From positions 1-64,000 of the IMG/VR virus record IMGVR_UViG_3300036768_000767: a DNA stretch of 64,000 nucleotides; one strand, 5' to 3'. Source of the stretch: a virus. Under the pieces are notes generated by a model that did no database searches, was not told the origin of the DNA, and saw nothing but the letters and a program-made list of their open reading frames with translations. Each line of letters begins with the position of its first letter. Within the stretch, counting starts at the first letter, position 1. A program made the translations under genes and the position numbers. This document shows positions 7,549-16,771 of the stretch, piece after piece.

Positions 7549-7592
7549 ATGGTTGACAAAAGTACAACAGAGAAGCTAATACTGTCAACCAT
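7549..7592 (+). promoter_or_regulatory. Promoter inside a 10-bp inverted-repeat operator; probably leaderless transcript
   Basis: ATGGTTGACA (7549-7558) and its exact inverse TGTCAACCAT (7583-7592) frame the promoter. The left arm contains the -35 TTGACA (7553-7558) and TAATAC (7577-7582) lies 18 bases further. The right arm overlaps the expected transcription start and the ATG of the regulator gene at 7591, so the mRNA would begin within a few bases of its start codon. The geometry suggests autoregulation by the downstream HTH protein. Confidence 0.65.
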
Positions 7593-7833
7593 GAACTCAA
7601 AAATTCTAGACATTATCGATCGATGCGGCGGGGAACTGATGGTGGCTTATAACCTCGCGCTTCATCAGCAGACCGTAAAGCGGTGGGTGAAGAGGGGCGG
7701 CATCCCTCAAAAATACTGGCGGCGGCTTTCGGAACTCGGCTCAATTCCGCTCGAAGCAATCAAGGACGTTCACGCCAAGGCTAAGCATCGGCAAGGAAAG
7801 GCATGGGCCAAAACCGACTCCTCCCGGACCTGA
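7591..7833 (+). CDS. Cro/YdaS-like regulator preceding the replication gene
   Basis: The 80-residue protein has a helix-turn-helix at residues 14-40 (LMVAYNLALHQQTVKRWVKR followed by GGIPQKYW), the same YdaS/Cro style as 3446-3715. It has no ribosome site because the promoter lies directly in front of its ATG. Its 3' end overlaps the primase-helicase start by 31 bases, so it probably sets expression of the replication gene through the operator at 7549-7592. Confidence 0.75.
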   Translation: MNSKILDIIDRCGGELMVAYNLALHQQTVKRWVKRGGIPQKYWRRLSELGSIPLEAIKDVHAKAKHRQGKAWAKTDSSRT

Positions 7834-9998
7834 AAGAGGCCCGGCGGTTCCTCAACCTTTTCGATGAGGGGCTATTCCACACATTCCAATGGTTTCCCGA
7901 GGTCAAGGCCCTCGGCGGCCCGGCCGCCCACAAGGAGGGTGACCTGGACGACATGGCCGCAATGCTCACCGCAATCAACAACGAGCGGTGCGGTATCTTC
8001 TTCACGGTCAACGAGACCGACGGCAAGGGGCGTGACACCGGGAACATCGTCAGCGTTCGCGCGCTCTTCGTAGACTTGGATGGGGCGCCTCTCGAGCCGG
8101 TGTTGGCGGCGGGAGTCGACCCCCATGCCGTCGTCTGCTCCTCGCCGGGGAAGTTTCAGGTCTACTGGCTGGTAAAGGATTGTCCACTCGATCGGTTCAC
8201 ACCCCTTCAACTCGCTCTGGCCGAGAAATTCAAATCCGATCCCCAAGTAGCGGACCTTCCGCGGGTCATGCGCGTGCCCGGCTTCTGGCACCAGAAGAAA
8301 GACCCTCACTTGGTGAGGGTCGACCACATCGAGTACTTCATGCCCTACCCGGTCGAAGTTCTGGTGGAGCGGTTCGGGCTAGCCGATCTCGAGCGCGAGG
8401 CCGTGCAAAAGCAAGCTCTCCCCCCGCTATCCGAGCTGTACCAGCAGAAGATTCCCGAAGGGGAACGGCACAAGAAGCTCATGCGATACGCGGCCAAATT
8501 CGCCTACGAAGGAAAAACCCCGGACGAGGTTTACGGGCTGGTTCAGTCGATCAACTTTATCTGCTGCTCCTCGCCGAAGCCAGAAAAGGAGATCAGAGAC
8601 ATCGTCCAAGCAGCATTCAATTACGCCGGCCCGCCGGGCGGAGGGTACATCCCACCAGCCGAAGAACGAGAGGAGGACTCAGCCGCCACCGAACTCGCAC
8701 TGCCCGAGGCGTTCGTCATCGGGGCCCCTGGACTCGTCGGTCAGGTCGCCGATTGGATTAACGGCAGTATCACGCGAGAGCAACCCCACTTCGCCCTTGC
8801 AGCAGCGCTCTCCTTCGTCGGGGTACTGAAAGGGCATCGGGTGCAAACGCCGCGCCGGTCCAGGACGAACCATATGACGCTAGCCATCGGAAAGTCTGGC
8901 TCTGGAAAGTCCGAGGTCGGTAGCCGCATCGAAGATCTCATCCGGTGCGCCGGTCTGGACCACATCATCATGGGCATCCCCGCGTCCGACTCCGGCCTCC
9001 GGGCCGGCATGGCCCATCGGAGGGGGCGAGTGTTCATCTTCTGGGACGAGATGGGCTTGGCACTGGAAGGGATGCTGCAAAAGAATAGCCAGTACCACAT
9101 CCGGGCGATCAAAGACCTGTTCGTCGAAGTGTGGACGAAGGCCCATACCGTACTCCGGAAGAAGGAACTCATTACCGTCGAGGCCCAAAAGGCCCACGTC
9201 GACATCCAGCAGCCATGCTTCGGGTTTTACGCGACCGCCCAGCCAGACATCTTCTACGGTGCGTTATCATCCGCCCACGCGGCGGACGGCTTCTTTCCCC
9301 GGTTGCTCGTGTTCGAGACACGGAATAATTATCCACCGGAGCGGGCGGTAACCTATACAGATCCGCCCGACCTTCTCGTCGACTCATGCCGGGATATCGA
9401 GTCTTGGCCGACGAATTGCACGCCCGGGAGCGGAAACCTTTCGGACATGGTGATCAACCCAAGGGTCGTTCCGTTCTCACCAGCGGCTCAGAAGCTTCTC
9501 GACGCGGCCAAGAAGGACATCGAGCGGAAGCTCGACAGGACCGGTGATAGCCTGACGGGTGGTGTTTGGGCCCGGTCGCTTAGCCACATCGAGAAGATCG
9601 CTCTCACCGTCGAAGACCGGCCGGTCATATCGAGAGAATCGGCGGAATGGGCAATCGATCTCGTCATGCGGCTCTCGGCTGCCATGTCCGCTGCGTTCAA
9701 GCTGCGTGTGTCGGATTCGGCCATCGAAAAGACAAAGAAGCGTGTACTTCAGGTCATCGCTGCCGCCGGGGTAGACGGAATCGGGACCAATCTTCTGACC
9801 AGAAAAACGCAATTCCTAAGAGACAAGCGTGAGCGTGATGCGGTATTATGCGAGCTTGAGCATAGCGGGCAAGTGACGACGATCATGGAAAACACGGCAG
9901 GAAGGTCGACGAAGAAGTGGATCCTAGTCGAGCACGCCTCCGCGCAAAAATCAAACACTGTCAACCCTTCCGTCAAGATTCGTCAAAGTACAGATTGA
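7803..9998 (+). CDS. Primase-helicase replication protein
   Basis: The 731-residue product looks bifunctional. Residues 1-200 resemble a RepB/prim-pol primase: the metal-binding pair in ALFVDLDG near residue 95 and SSPGKFQVYW near 118. Residues 210-275 look like a PriCT linker domain. From residue 300 there is a helicase-type ATPase with Walker A IGKSGSGKS near residue 362 and a Walker B-like FIFWDEMG. It should unwind and prime phage DNA. The last codons already contain two copies of the repeat that continues in the adjacent origin-like region. Confidence 0.85.
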   Translation: MGQNRLLPDLKEARRFLNLFDEGLFHTFQWFPEVKALGGPAAHKEGDLDDMAAMLTAINNERCGIFFTVNETDGKGRDTGNIVSVRALFVDLDGAPLEPVLAAGVDPHAVVCSSPGKFQVYWLVKDCPLDRFTPLQLALAEKFKSDPQVADLPRVMRVPGFWHQKKDPHLVRVDHIEYFMPYPVEVLVERFGLADLEREAVQKQALPPLSELYQQKIPEGERHKKLMRYAAKFAYEGKTPDEVYGLVQSINFICCSSPKPEKEIRDIVQAAFNYAGPPGGGYIPPAEEREEDSAATELALPEAFVIGAPGLVGQVADWINGSITREQPHFALAAALSFVGVLKGHRVQTPRRSRTNHMTLAIGKSGSGKSEVGSRIEDLIRCAGLDHIIMGIPASDSGLRAGMAHRRGRVFIFWDEMGLALEGMLQKNSQYHIRAIKDLFVEVWTKAHTVLRKKELITVEAQKAHVDIQQPCFGFYATAQPDIFYGALSSAHAADGFFPRLLVFETRNNYPPERAVTYTDPPDLLVDSCRDIESWPTNCTPGSGNLSDMVINPRVVPFSPAAQKLLDAAKKDIERKLDRTGDSLTGGVWARSLSHIEKIALTVEDRPVISRESAEWAIDLVMRLSAAMSAAFKLRVSDSAIEKTKKRVLQVIAAAGVDGIGTNLLTRKTQFLRDKRERDAVLCELEHSGQVTTIMENTAGRSTKKWILVEHASAQKSNTVNPSVKIRQSTD

Positions 9999-10236
9999 CG
10001 AAAGTTTCTGAATAAAATCACTGGCTTTACCCCCTTCCGTCAACGTCAACGGGGGGTGGCACCCCCTTATATTCTCCTCGATTTGGATAAAAAAAAGGGG
10101 GGTAGTATATGTGATAAGGTAATATACATAGTTATATTATTATAACTAATAGATTTTATTCACTATTTACCTAAAAACTTTCGTCAAACTTTCGTCAAAA
10201 TCGTACTTGACGAAAGTTGACGAAAGCCCCCCCCCC
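9970..10236. other. Candidate replication origin with iteron-like repeats and AT-rich segment
   Basis: The core TTGACGAAAG or its inverse CTTTCGTCAA occurs at 9995-10004 (direct), 10178-10187 and 10189-10198 (inverse), and 10207-10216 and 10217-10226 (direct). Shorter CGTCAA matches lie near 9971, 9980 and 10038. The last four copies form two tandem pairs facing each other. Between the groups, 10100-10175 is almost entirely A+T, suited to strand opening. The tract ends in ten C (10227-10236). The position right after the primase-helicase gene fits an origin. Confidence 0.75.
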
Positions 10237-10310
10237 TTCTCCTCAATGGACCTGGGCATGTTACCTTACCCCCTTCCGGGCATGACGCTGAGCAACCTAC
10301 ACTGATCGAG

Positions 10311-10718
10311 ATGCCCCCCAAGGTTACGTCCACTCACCGCCTCCCGGATTACGAGCACAGGGAACAAACCACGTTCTTTAACCTCCTGTCGCGAGTGAAC
10401 CACCCTGCAGCCCTGGTCACTTTCGCCATCCCGAACCAGGCCGTCGCCAAGTTTCGGAGCAAGGCTATGAGGATCAGATTCTGGAAGGAGGGGGTAAGGG
10501 CGGGTGTGCCCGATATCTTTGTCAGTTACCCGATGGCCCCGTTCCACGGCCTCTACATCGAGAACAAAACCCCAGGGGAAAAGCCCTCGAAGGAACAGGT
10601 CGCATGGCATGAACGGCTCCGGGCAGCAGGCTATCGGGTCGAGGTCTGTTTCTCGGCCCGGCAGCAGTTCGAAGTCTTCTGCGATTACCTCGACATCACC
10701 CCGTTCCGGATTGACTAA
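10311..10718 (+). CDS. VRR-NUC domain nuclease
   Basis: A 135-residue protein with the VRR-NUC layout: an early glutamate in YEHREQTTFFN, then GVRAGVPDIFV, then YIENKTPGEKPSKEQ with the catalytic E-x-K, and HERLRAAGYRVEV. These small PD-(D/E)XK enzymes cut branched or structured DNA and are common in phage replication modules. It is the first gene after the origin-like region on the plus strand. Confidence 0.85.
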   Translation: MPPKVTSTHRLPDYEHREQTTFFNLLSRVNHPAALVTFAIPNQAVAKFRSKAMRIRFWKEGVRAGVPDIFVSYPMAPFHGLYIENKTPGEKPSKEQVAWHERLRAAGYRVEVCFSARQQFEVFCDYLDITPFRID

Positions 10719-11064
10719 CCTACTCGCCTCCTCTGTTGATATATTTCGCTATCCGTGTGACCCCCCCCCTCATTGCAGCCGGACGGAGCACGTCGGTTAC
10801 GCGATGCCGTGCCAGAGCAAGACCCGGCATACTGGTAAGGAAAAGGCGAGGCGCTTGCACCATTCACATCTCCACCGACTGACCAAATTCAACCGCTGGT
10901 CAATCTCTTCCCCTCTGTGGCACCCTGTGTATGACGGCGCGCAGGCCACTTCCCGGGAAAGTCGGGACCAAGGGACTAGCGGCTATCCGGGGTTTTTGGC
11001 ACTGAACGACCATAACAGCTACGACACTACGAACTTCTTCCAGGTCTACAGCTCTGGCGAGTAT
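10719..11064 (+). other. Stretch of uncertain coding status after the nuclease gene
   Basis: Contains a run of nine C (10761-10769). One plus-strand frame is open across the whole stretch and runs into the gene at 11065; an ATG at 10804 would start a product with PCQSKTRHTGKEKARR, slightly zinc-finger-like in style. I cannot tell whether this is an N-terminal extension of the 11065 gene or non-coding. No terminator or tRNA is visible. Confidence 0.35.
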
Positions 11065-11322
11065 ATGCCTGAGAAGCGTCTACTCGTCGCTGTAATTCAG
11101 CGGGCCTTGGCCGACTTCACGGTGCCGGATGGAACACACCCGCTTCTGAAGTGGGAGGCGGGTAAGTGGCTCTTCTCCGACTCGCATGAAATCATGTCGC
11201 TGTGGTGGATCTGCTCGGCACTGTCGGATGACCCCAAAAGGTTGAGAGACAAGATTCTCGCAGCCGCCAAGCAAAAAAGTTGGCGGCAGAAGGCGGTGAT
11301 ATTTCGTGTGGATAGGAGGTAG
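11065..11322 (+). CDS. Small phage protein, unknown function
   Basis: From the ATG at 11065 an 85-residue basic helical protein follows (MPEKRLLVAVIQRALADF, later SLWWICSALSDDPKRLRDKI). This helix-rich pattern is common for small genes just before terminase in phages, where they are often uncharacterised DNA-binding proteins. The frame is open further upstream, so the true start could be earlier. Its 3' end overlaps or abuts the next gene. Confidence 0.6.
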   Translation: MPEKRLLVAVIQRALADFTVPDGTHPLLKWEAGKWLFSDSHEIMSLWWICSALSDDPKRLRDKILAAAKQKSWRQKAVIFRVDRR

Positions 11323-11323
11323 C

Positions 11324-11623
11324 GTGGGTGTACTGGTTGCGCTTCTTGCGGGTATTGTCACTACTCTCTTCCTGGAGGCAAGACGTCTCTGGGCCCAGAT
11401 CCAGATGCTTGAACAGACCATCGCCACGCTCGCATCTACTCAATCCGTCGAGGAGATAGCGAAGAACGTCGAGGACCTCAAGACTATGACCTGTGAGGGC
11501 TTCTCGAAGTCGGCTGAGGTCATGAATGCCCTAAACTCGGCGTTGGCCCTGACGAACGCGACGGTTCGACTGAATGCGGTCGCGGTCGAGAAGAATTACA
11601 TTCGCCGAGCCGAATTGAATTGA
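11324..11623 (+). CDS. Small membrane-anchored coiled-coil protein
   Basis: GTG at 11324 is preceded by AGGAGG, better placed than the in-frame GTG at 11306. Residues 1-17 (VGVLVALLAGIVTTLFL) form one membrane helix, followed by a long amphipathic helix region with an EEIAKNVEDLK heptad pattern. About 99 residues. It resembles small one-pass phage proteins near the packaging genes; holin-like behaviour is possible but unproven, and lysis candidates lie elsewhere. Confidence 0.6.
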   Translation: MGVLVALLAGIVTTLFLEARRLWAQIQMLEQTIATLASTQSVEEIAKNVEDLKTMTCEGFSKSAEVMNALNSALALTNATVRLNAVAVEKNYIRRAELN

Positions 11624-11641
11624 GCTATCCTAGTTGGGCAT

Positions 11642-12121
11642 ATGGCCCGAAAGAAAACCGATCAGTCGCAACCCCTTAATCACACGGAATCAGACGGCCC
11701 TAAAAAGGAGCTAACGCCGAAGCAGGTCGCGTTTCTGGAAGCCTTGGTGAAGCGCAAGGGTAACGTCACTGCTGCCGCAAAGGTCGCCGAGATCTCTCGC
11801 GGCCAAGTCTACGAGTGGCGGAATACGAACCCTACTTTCGAGGCCGAGTACCAGCTTACCCGTACGAAGCTCGAGGAGTTCCTCTTCGAGAAGGTGGTCG
11901 AGTTTGCAGAGCTTGGCGACATCACTGCCTGCATCTTCGCGCTCAAGTCCCTCAACCGCGCTCGTTTCGACGACGCTTACGCCCGTCAGGAGCGCGCTCT
12001 CGAGAAGGGCTTGCAACCAGCCGAAGGTTTTGTACCCGTCCGGGCCGTGCTAGTCAGGGACCCAGAACCGCCGGGCGTGAAGGCGCCTGTGGTCAATGGG
12101 GTGTCTGAACAAGAGCACTGA
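11642..12121 (+). CDS. terS: Terminase small subunit
   Basis: A 159-residue protein with KELTPKQVAFLEALVKRKGN, then a helix-turn-helix (TAAAKVAEISRGQVYEWRNT), then an oligomerization-like helix. This matches phage small terminases, which recognise the packaging site and hand DNA to the large subunit encoded 145 bases downstream. The gap between the two genes (12122-12265) holds no gene I can support and might include the packaging site. Confidence 0.8.
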   Translation: MARKKTDQSQPLNHTESDGPKKELTPKQVAFLEALVKRKGNVTAAAKVAEISRGQVYEWRNTNPTFEAEYQLTRTKLEEFLFEKVVEFAELGDITACIFALKSLNRARFDDAYARQERALEKGLQPAEGFVPVRAVLVRDPEPPGVKAPVVNGVSEQEH

Positions 12122-12265
12122 AGGCGGTGGAGATCTCCCAGCGCCTGGCCGAACCACATCACGGACAGTCAAAACCACCTGATGAACGCGCGGCCTCGAT
12201 CATCAACCCTGATACCGCAATGCCCCCTGCCTAACGCCTTTCTCGTCATGCGACACTGCCTGTAG

Positions 12266-13681
12266 GTGGCAACCAAAGCTGAAGAAAGACAGGTACCGAT
12301 ACCGTGGTGGGTCGCCCGGCTAATCGAGGATATGACCCCGGAGCGGACGTTTGCCGTGACGGGAGCACTCGGCGCTGGGAAGACGACGGGCGCGGCGTAC
12401 TTCGTAATCGACCGTTGGCTCCTCAACCGCAAATCGCAGTTCACCTGGTGCGTTGCCCCTACTGCAACGCGCTGTGAACAGATCATCATCCCGGCTCTAA
12501 AACAGGTGTTGTTCGACGTCTATGGCATGACCGACGGCGTCCAATACCGAATCTACCGGGGTAAGTTCTACAAGCTAATCCTGAAGAACTATCAACACGA
12601 GATTCACATCCTCTCCGGCGACAACCCTGACGGGTTTGTCGGCGCGAACATTTCCTGCTTTTGGGTAACAGAACCGGGCCTGATGGAACGGACGGTCTAC
12701 GAGAAGCTCATGGCGCGGCTGCGGTGCCCGAAGGCCGTGATCAGGCAGGCGTTACTCGAAGGTAGTCCCGAAGGAATGTCGGGAAAGGGGGCCTGGTGGG
12801 CAGATATCGGGGACCTGCCCGGTGTCGGGTATGACCGCATCGACGCGGACAAGAATATCCGCCGCATCATCCTCGAGACCCGGATGAACCGGTGGCTCCA
12901 GCCGTCCCCAGAGGTCTATCTCCAGAAGTTGCAGCAGGTCTACGGCCACGACCCGGCGAGGCTAAAGTCGTATACGCTCGGATTGTTCGTCCCCTTTACA
13001 AAATCAACAGCTTACTGGAGTTACGTGGCTAGCCAGCACGTCGATCGGACCGGTGCAAAACCTGATCCGCAATTGCCGGTCGAGCTGACGTGGGACTTCA
13101 ACGTGAGCCCGCTCGCGTGGGTGGCTGCGCAGCAGTTCACCTACCAACGGGACTATTACTCGCCGAGGACGAAGAAGCTCATTGCCCTTAAAGAGTCGTC
13201 CGGGGAGAGTCGCGGGCTGTACGATGCCTGTCTCGAGTTCCGGGTGTGGTTCCCGGTGGAGCGGTTCCGAAACACGCCGATCAGGGTCTACGGCGACGCT
13301 TCGGGTTACGCCCGGTCACACAAGATCGGCCATGACGATTACACGGCCATCGAGGAGTACCTACGGGGAACGCTCGGCTACCGGAACGTCGAGGTCCTAG
13401 CCGAGCGCGCGAACCCGGAAGTCCGGGTACGGTTGGAGAAGGTCAACGCCGCTTTGGCGTACGACATGGTTGCCATCTCGCCGGATTGCCCACGGCTCTT
13501 GGATGGACTCGTCCGGACGTCGCTGAAGGACGGCACGTACCAGATCGAAAAACCCTCCGGAGAGACACATACCCACTACCCTGATGCGCTCGGATACCTC
13601 ATCGTGGCACTATTCGGAGACCAGGATATTACCAACCCCAAGGCCCGGGGCAGCACTAGGCCCTTGGGCGGCACACTGTAG
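12266..13681 (+). CDS. terL: Terminase large subunit
   Basis: The 471-residue product has an N-terminal packaging ATPase (Walker A GALGAGKT at about residues 33-40, CFWVTEPGLMER as Walker B region) and a C-terminal RNase H-like nuclease (VELTWDFNVSPLAW for the first metal site, VYGDASGYARSHK for the second). It cuts and pumps DNA into the prohead. The GTG start follows a short gap after the small subunit. A 70-bp stretch of its nuclease domain is duplicated, in decayed form, at 63211-63280. Confidence 0.93.
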   Translation: MATKAEERQVPIPWWVARLIEDMTPERTFAVTGALGAGKTTGAAYFVIDRWLLNRKSQFTWCVAPTATRCEQIIIPALKQVLFDVYGMTDGVQYRIYRGKFYKLILKNYQHEIHILSGDNPDGFVGANISCFWVTEPGLMERTVYEKLMARLRCPKAVIRQALLEGSPEGMSGKGAWWADIGDLPGVGYDRIDADKNIRRIILETRMNRWLQPSPEVYLQKLQQVYGHDPARLKSYTLGLFVPFTKSTAYWSYVASQHVDRTGAKPDPQLPVELTWDFNVSPLAWVAAQQFTYQRDYYSPRTKKLIALKESSGESRGLYDACLEFRVWFPVERFRNTPIRVYGDASGYARSHKIGHDDYTAIEEYLRGTLGYRNVEVLAERANPEVRVRLEKVNAALAYDMVAISPDCPRLLDGLVRTSLKDGTYQIEKPSGETHTHYPDALGYLIVALFGDQDITNPKARGSTRPLGGTL

Positions 13682-13687
13682 GAGCCT

Positions 13688-14155
13688 ATGAGCATCGAGA
13701 TCGTTTCCCCCACCATTACCGTGAGCACAACGCCGGCGTACACAGCTGGAGACCTGGTCGGCGGCAAGTTGGACCTTTCAATGGCACTGGGCAAAGGTAA
13801 CTATTCCGCCGAACTCCAAGGGCTCGTAGTCGTCGAGAAAGGAATCCAGAAGTCGGCTCTCGACATCGTCTTCTTCAACGCCAATCCATCGGCCACGAGC
13901 TTCACCGATAACACCGCCTTCGCCGTCGCCGCTGCCGACGTGGCTAAAGTCATCGGGATCGTGAGTGTCGCTCAGGCCGACTACATTTCCATCTCGACGA
14001 CGCTGTCGGTCGCGACGATCAAGAAGTCGTCGTTGCGGATGGTGCTCAAAAACGTCGGCTCGACATCGGCCCTCTACGCAGCGGTCATCGCTCGGGGCAC
14101 GCCGACCTACACGACCACCACAGATCTTTCGATCGCCTTCACTATCTGCAAGTAA
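13688..14155 (+). CDS. Structural protein, possible capsid decoration protein
   Basis: A 155-residue beta-rich protein (ISPTITV-like start, TTPAYTAGDLVGGKL, later TSFTDNTAFAVAAADVAKVI). This pattern occurs in small phage proteins encoded among head genes that are usually annotated as head or decoration proteins. It sits between terminase and portal, and the ribosome site GGAG lies just before the ATG. The function is inferred from position and composition only. Confidence 0.6.
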   Translation: MSIEIVSPTITVSTTPAYTAGDLVGGKLDLSMALGKGNYSAELQGLVVVEKGIQKSALDIVFFNANPSATSFTDNTAFAVAAADVAKVIGIVSVAQADYISISTTLSVATIKKSSLRMVLKNVGSTSALYAAVIARGTPTYTTTTDLSIAFTICK

Positions 14156-14169
14156 CCGGCGGGGATTGA

Positions 14170-15771
14170 GTGGCTGACCAAATCAAGCTCTACGAACACC
14201 CTGAGTACAAGGAACGCGAGCCCGAGTTCCGGAAGCATCGCGACCTGTACGAGTGTAAGCACGCCGTGCTCTCGCTCTTCCAATACCTCTGGCCGCACGA
14301 GCTCGAGCTCTCCGAGCAACCAATCAAGACACAACTTGCCACGGGTGACGTCGTGGACACCATGGATACGGTCGGCTCGAAGCTCCGGCGTGTCCGTGTA
14401 TCACGGACCAGGTTTCTCCCGATCGCAGAGAGTATCGTTTCCATGTGGGTGTCTTTCCTCTTTGGGAAGGACAACGCGATTGTACTCAACGACGAGGCGA
14501 AGGAGATGCTCGGCGAGGAGCTGGAGAAGGATATCGATGGTGAGGGCACCGACTTCGCGACATTCGTGAAGTGGCACGTTGCGCCGAACTACTTCCTATA
14601 CGGGAAACCCATCATCCTCGTCGACGCCCCGTCGCTCGAAGGGATCGCGACCGAGGCTGAGAAGAAGGCTTCCGGCTGGCGGCCGAGGATGGAGGTGCTC
14701 GATAACCTCGACGTCAAGGACTGGCAGCTCATCCAGTTCGGAAAGGACAAGGGGAAGTACCAGTTCATCCGGTACGAGTACCAAGAAATCCAAGACCGCA
14801 GAAGCTCACGCGAAGAGCCGGTGGTGCTCACGAAGAGCCGAGAATTGTCAGTCTTGGACGGCGTACTCACCTCGACGACGTACCGGCTCGAAGCCGACTC
14901 AAATGACCCGAGCGGTAAGGTTGGCTGGAGGCTCGACGGCCTGCCGGTCCAGCAGCCGGGCCTGACGGCCGTTCCGGTCTCCACCGTCAAGAAGAACGAG
15001 CCGTGGCTCTGTTCCATCGCGGACATGATCTTGGTTGCCTACAATCTCATGTCGGCCCATTGGAACGGGCTAAACAGTCAGGCGTTTCAGCGGATATTCA
15101 TCTCCGGTAAGCTCGGCGATAAGCACACTATCTCCCTGTCGGAGTACGCCGTTGCGATCCTGCCTGAAGGGGCGCAGGTCAATGTCATCGACCCAACCAA
15201 CCCCGCTGCGCTCGAGAAGGCGATCAACGCCGTCATCGACTACATATACCGAATGGCGTTCAACCGGACGCGCACGCTATCCACGAACTCGAACGAGGCC
15301 CCGGCAGCCGACACGCTTCGCGAAATGCGAGAGGAGATGCTCATACTGCTCAAAAGCGCGGCCAGTGAGATCGAGAACCTACTCAACCAGGCTCTCAAGT
15401 ACTTCGCACTCTTCAAACTTGGGCCCGAGGCCGGCGCGAAGTTCAACGGCAAGGTGACGCTGAACAAGGACCTCACCATCGAGGACTTCCAGAAGCAGCT
15501 CGACATCTGGGCCATCGCGCGGGACGACATCAAAAGAGTGTTCTCCTGGTACAAGGCGTTTCTTAAGAAGCTCGCCGAGGAGCAGAAATTCTCCGAGGAT
15601 GAGGAGAAGGAGATTCTGGACGAGATCACGAAGATGAAGCCCGAGCCGAAGCCGGATCCTCTGGCGGGCTTCGGGCCGTTTCTGAGCAACGGCGATGGCG
15701 GACGAGAAGGAACTGGACAGGTTGACACGGGAGGCCCGAAGCCGGACCAAGGCGGGGGAGGCGGAGGTTGA
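14170..15771 (+). CDS. Portal protein (SPP1 gp6/DUF4055-like)
   Basis: The 533-residue product matches portal proteins: an N-terminal YLWPHELELSEQ-type region, IAESIVSMWVSFLFGKDNA, a central ADMILVAYNLMSAHWNG, and a long C-terminal helical wing (LREMREEMLILLKSAASEIE) ending in an acidic, Gly-rich tail. The dodecameric portal is the DNA channel at one capsid vertex. The 3' end overlaps the minor head protein gene by 77 bases, an overlap often seen for portal/gp7 pairs. Confidence 0.88.
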   Translation: MADQIKLYEHPEYKEREPEFRKHRDLYECKHAVLSLFQYLWPHELELSEQPIKTQLATGDVVDTMDTVGSKLRRVRVSRTRFLPIAESIVSMWVSFLFGKDNAIVLNDEAKEMLGEELEKDIDGEGTDFATFVKWHVAPNYFLYGKPIILVDAPSLEGIATEAEKKASGWRPRMEVLDNLDVKDWQLIQFGKDKGKYQFIRYEYQEIQDRRSSREEPVVLTKSRELSVLDGVLTSTTYRLEADSNDPSGKVGWRLDGLPVQQPGLTAVPVSTVKKNEPWLCSIADMILVAYNLMSAHWNGLNSQAFQRIFISGKLGDKHTISLSEYAVAILPEGAQVNVIDPTNPAALEKAINAVIDYIYRMAFNRTRTLSTNSNEAPAADTLREMREEMLILLKSAASEIENLLNQALKYFALFKLGPEAGAKFNGKVTLNKDLTIEDFQKQLDIWAIARDDIKRVFSWYKAFLKKLAEEQKFSEDEEKEILDEITKMKPEPKPDPLAGFGPFLSNGDGGREGTGQVDTGGPKPDQGGGGGG

Positions 15772-16495
15772 ATCCCTCGTCGCGTCTCTGGAGCGGTTCC
15801 TGCGACGTAATCTTTCGAGGATCCTCAACCATCTGAAGAGAGGTAGCCTCACGGCGAAAGAGGCAGCGAAGGCCCTGGGCGGCCTCAAGTCCGCTATGGA
15901 GGAGGAGGGCCTCGGGAGGTACTTCGACCGCGCCCGGGCCCTCGTCCAGGAGGAGTACGCGGCCGTGCAGGCGGAGTTCGAGCAGACCACGGGCAAGAAG
16001 GCGCTCCTGTCCGAGTTTACGCGGAAGAGCCTCGACGCCCTGCGGGATACCCGGCTCAACCTAGCCTCGACGTACGTGGATGACTACCTGGGGGACGTGC
16101 GCTCAGCGGTGCTGGACGCGGTCGTGGGCGGGCGGGAGATCGAGCCCGAGGACATTCTCGACTCAGCAACTGGCCGAACGCTGGCAAATCTGCAGACCGA
16201 ACTCAACACGACCCGCATGGCCTACCAGCGGGTCATCCACTTCGAGAAGGCGAAGAAGGCGGGTATCGACAAGTTCCTGTACGTCGGCCCGGATGATCAG
16301 ATCACCCGCGACTTCTGTAAGGAGCACGTCGGGAAGGTCTACACCCGCGATGAGATAGCCGAGATGGACAACGGACAGAATCTTCCGGTCGAGATCTACT
16401 GCGGTGGGTATAACTGCCGACACCACTGGCGCCCAGTGTCGGACGAACTAGCGGCAGAGTTACAGCAGGGGGGCGATGGGACTAAAGAAGACTGA
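15695..16495 (+). CDS. Minor head (head morphogenesis) protein, SPP1 gp7/Mu F-like
   Basis: The 266-residue protein ends with the signature of the family: DDQITRDFCKEHVGKVYTRD, then a stretch with YCGGYNCRHHWRPV. The N-terminal half is helical and charged. Such proteins bind the portal inside the prohead and help DNA ejection. The ATG lies inside the portal gene, preceded by GATGGCGG rather than a strong ribosome site, so translation is probably coupled to portal. Confidence 0.88.
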   Translation: MADEKELDRLTREARSRTKAGEAEVESLVASLERFLRRNLSRILNHLKRGSLTAKEAAKALGGLKSAMEEEGLGRYFDRARALVQEEYAAVQAEFEQTTGKKALLSEFTRKSLDALRDTRLNLASTYVDDYLGDVRSAVLDAVVGGREIEPEDILDSATGRTLANLQTELNTTRMAYQRVIHFEKAKKAGIDKFLYVGPDDQITRDFCKEHVGKVYTRDEIAEMDNGQNLPVEIYCGGYNCRHHWRPVSDELAAELQQGGDGTKED

Positions 16496-16727
16496 CCTCT
16501 GGATCCTTCCCGTCTCCAAGACTCCCGAGGATAATGTCTGGGTGGTCATCGCCGAGTCTCGCATGAAGGACCGAAATCTCCGGAAGATTCGGGTCTTCAC
16601 CACCGAGCCAACCGACGCGTTCGTCGAGCACTTCCGCCGGGCCCTCGGGGACGACGCCACGGCAATCGTGATAGAGACGGCGCCCGACCACTTCGACGCC
16701 GACGAGATCGATACCGTCGCCTGCTGA
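16476..16727 (+). CDS. Small head-region protein, unknown function
   Basis: An 83-residue acidic protein with a ferredoxin-like strand/helix pattern (WILPVSKTPEDNVWVVIAES, FVEHFRRALGDDATAIVIE). Its start overlaps the minor head gene by 20 bases. I know of no assigned role; position suggests a head assembly accessory. Confidence 0.6.
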   Translation: MGLKKTDLWILPVSKTPEDNVWVVIAESRMKDRNLRKIRVFTTEPTDAFVEHFRRALGDDATAIVIETAPDHFDADEIDTVAC

Positions 16728-16771
16728 GACCCCCCTACCATACCGATCCGCACCTGCCCGACAATTCCCAT

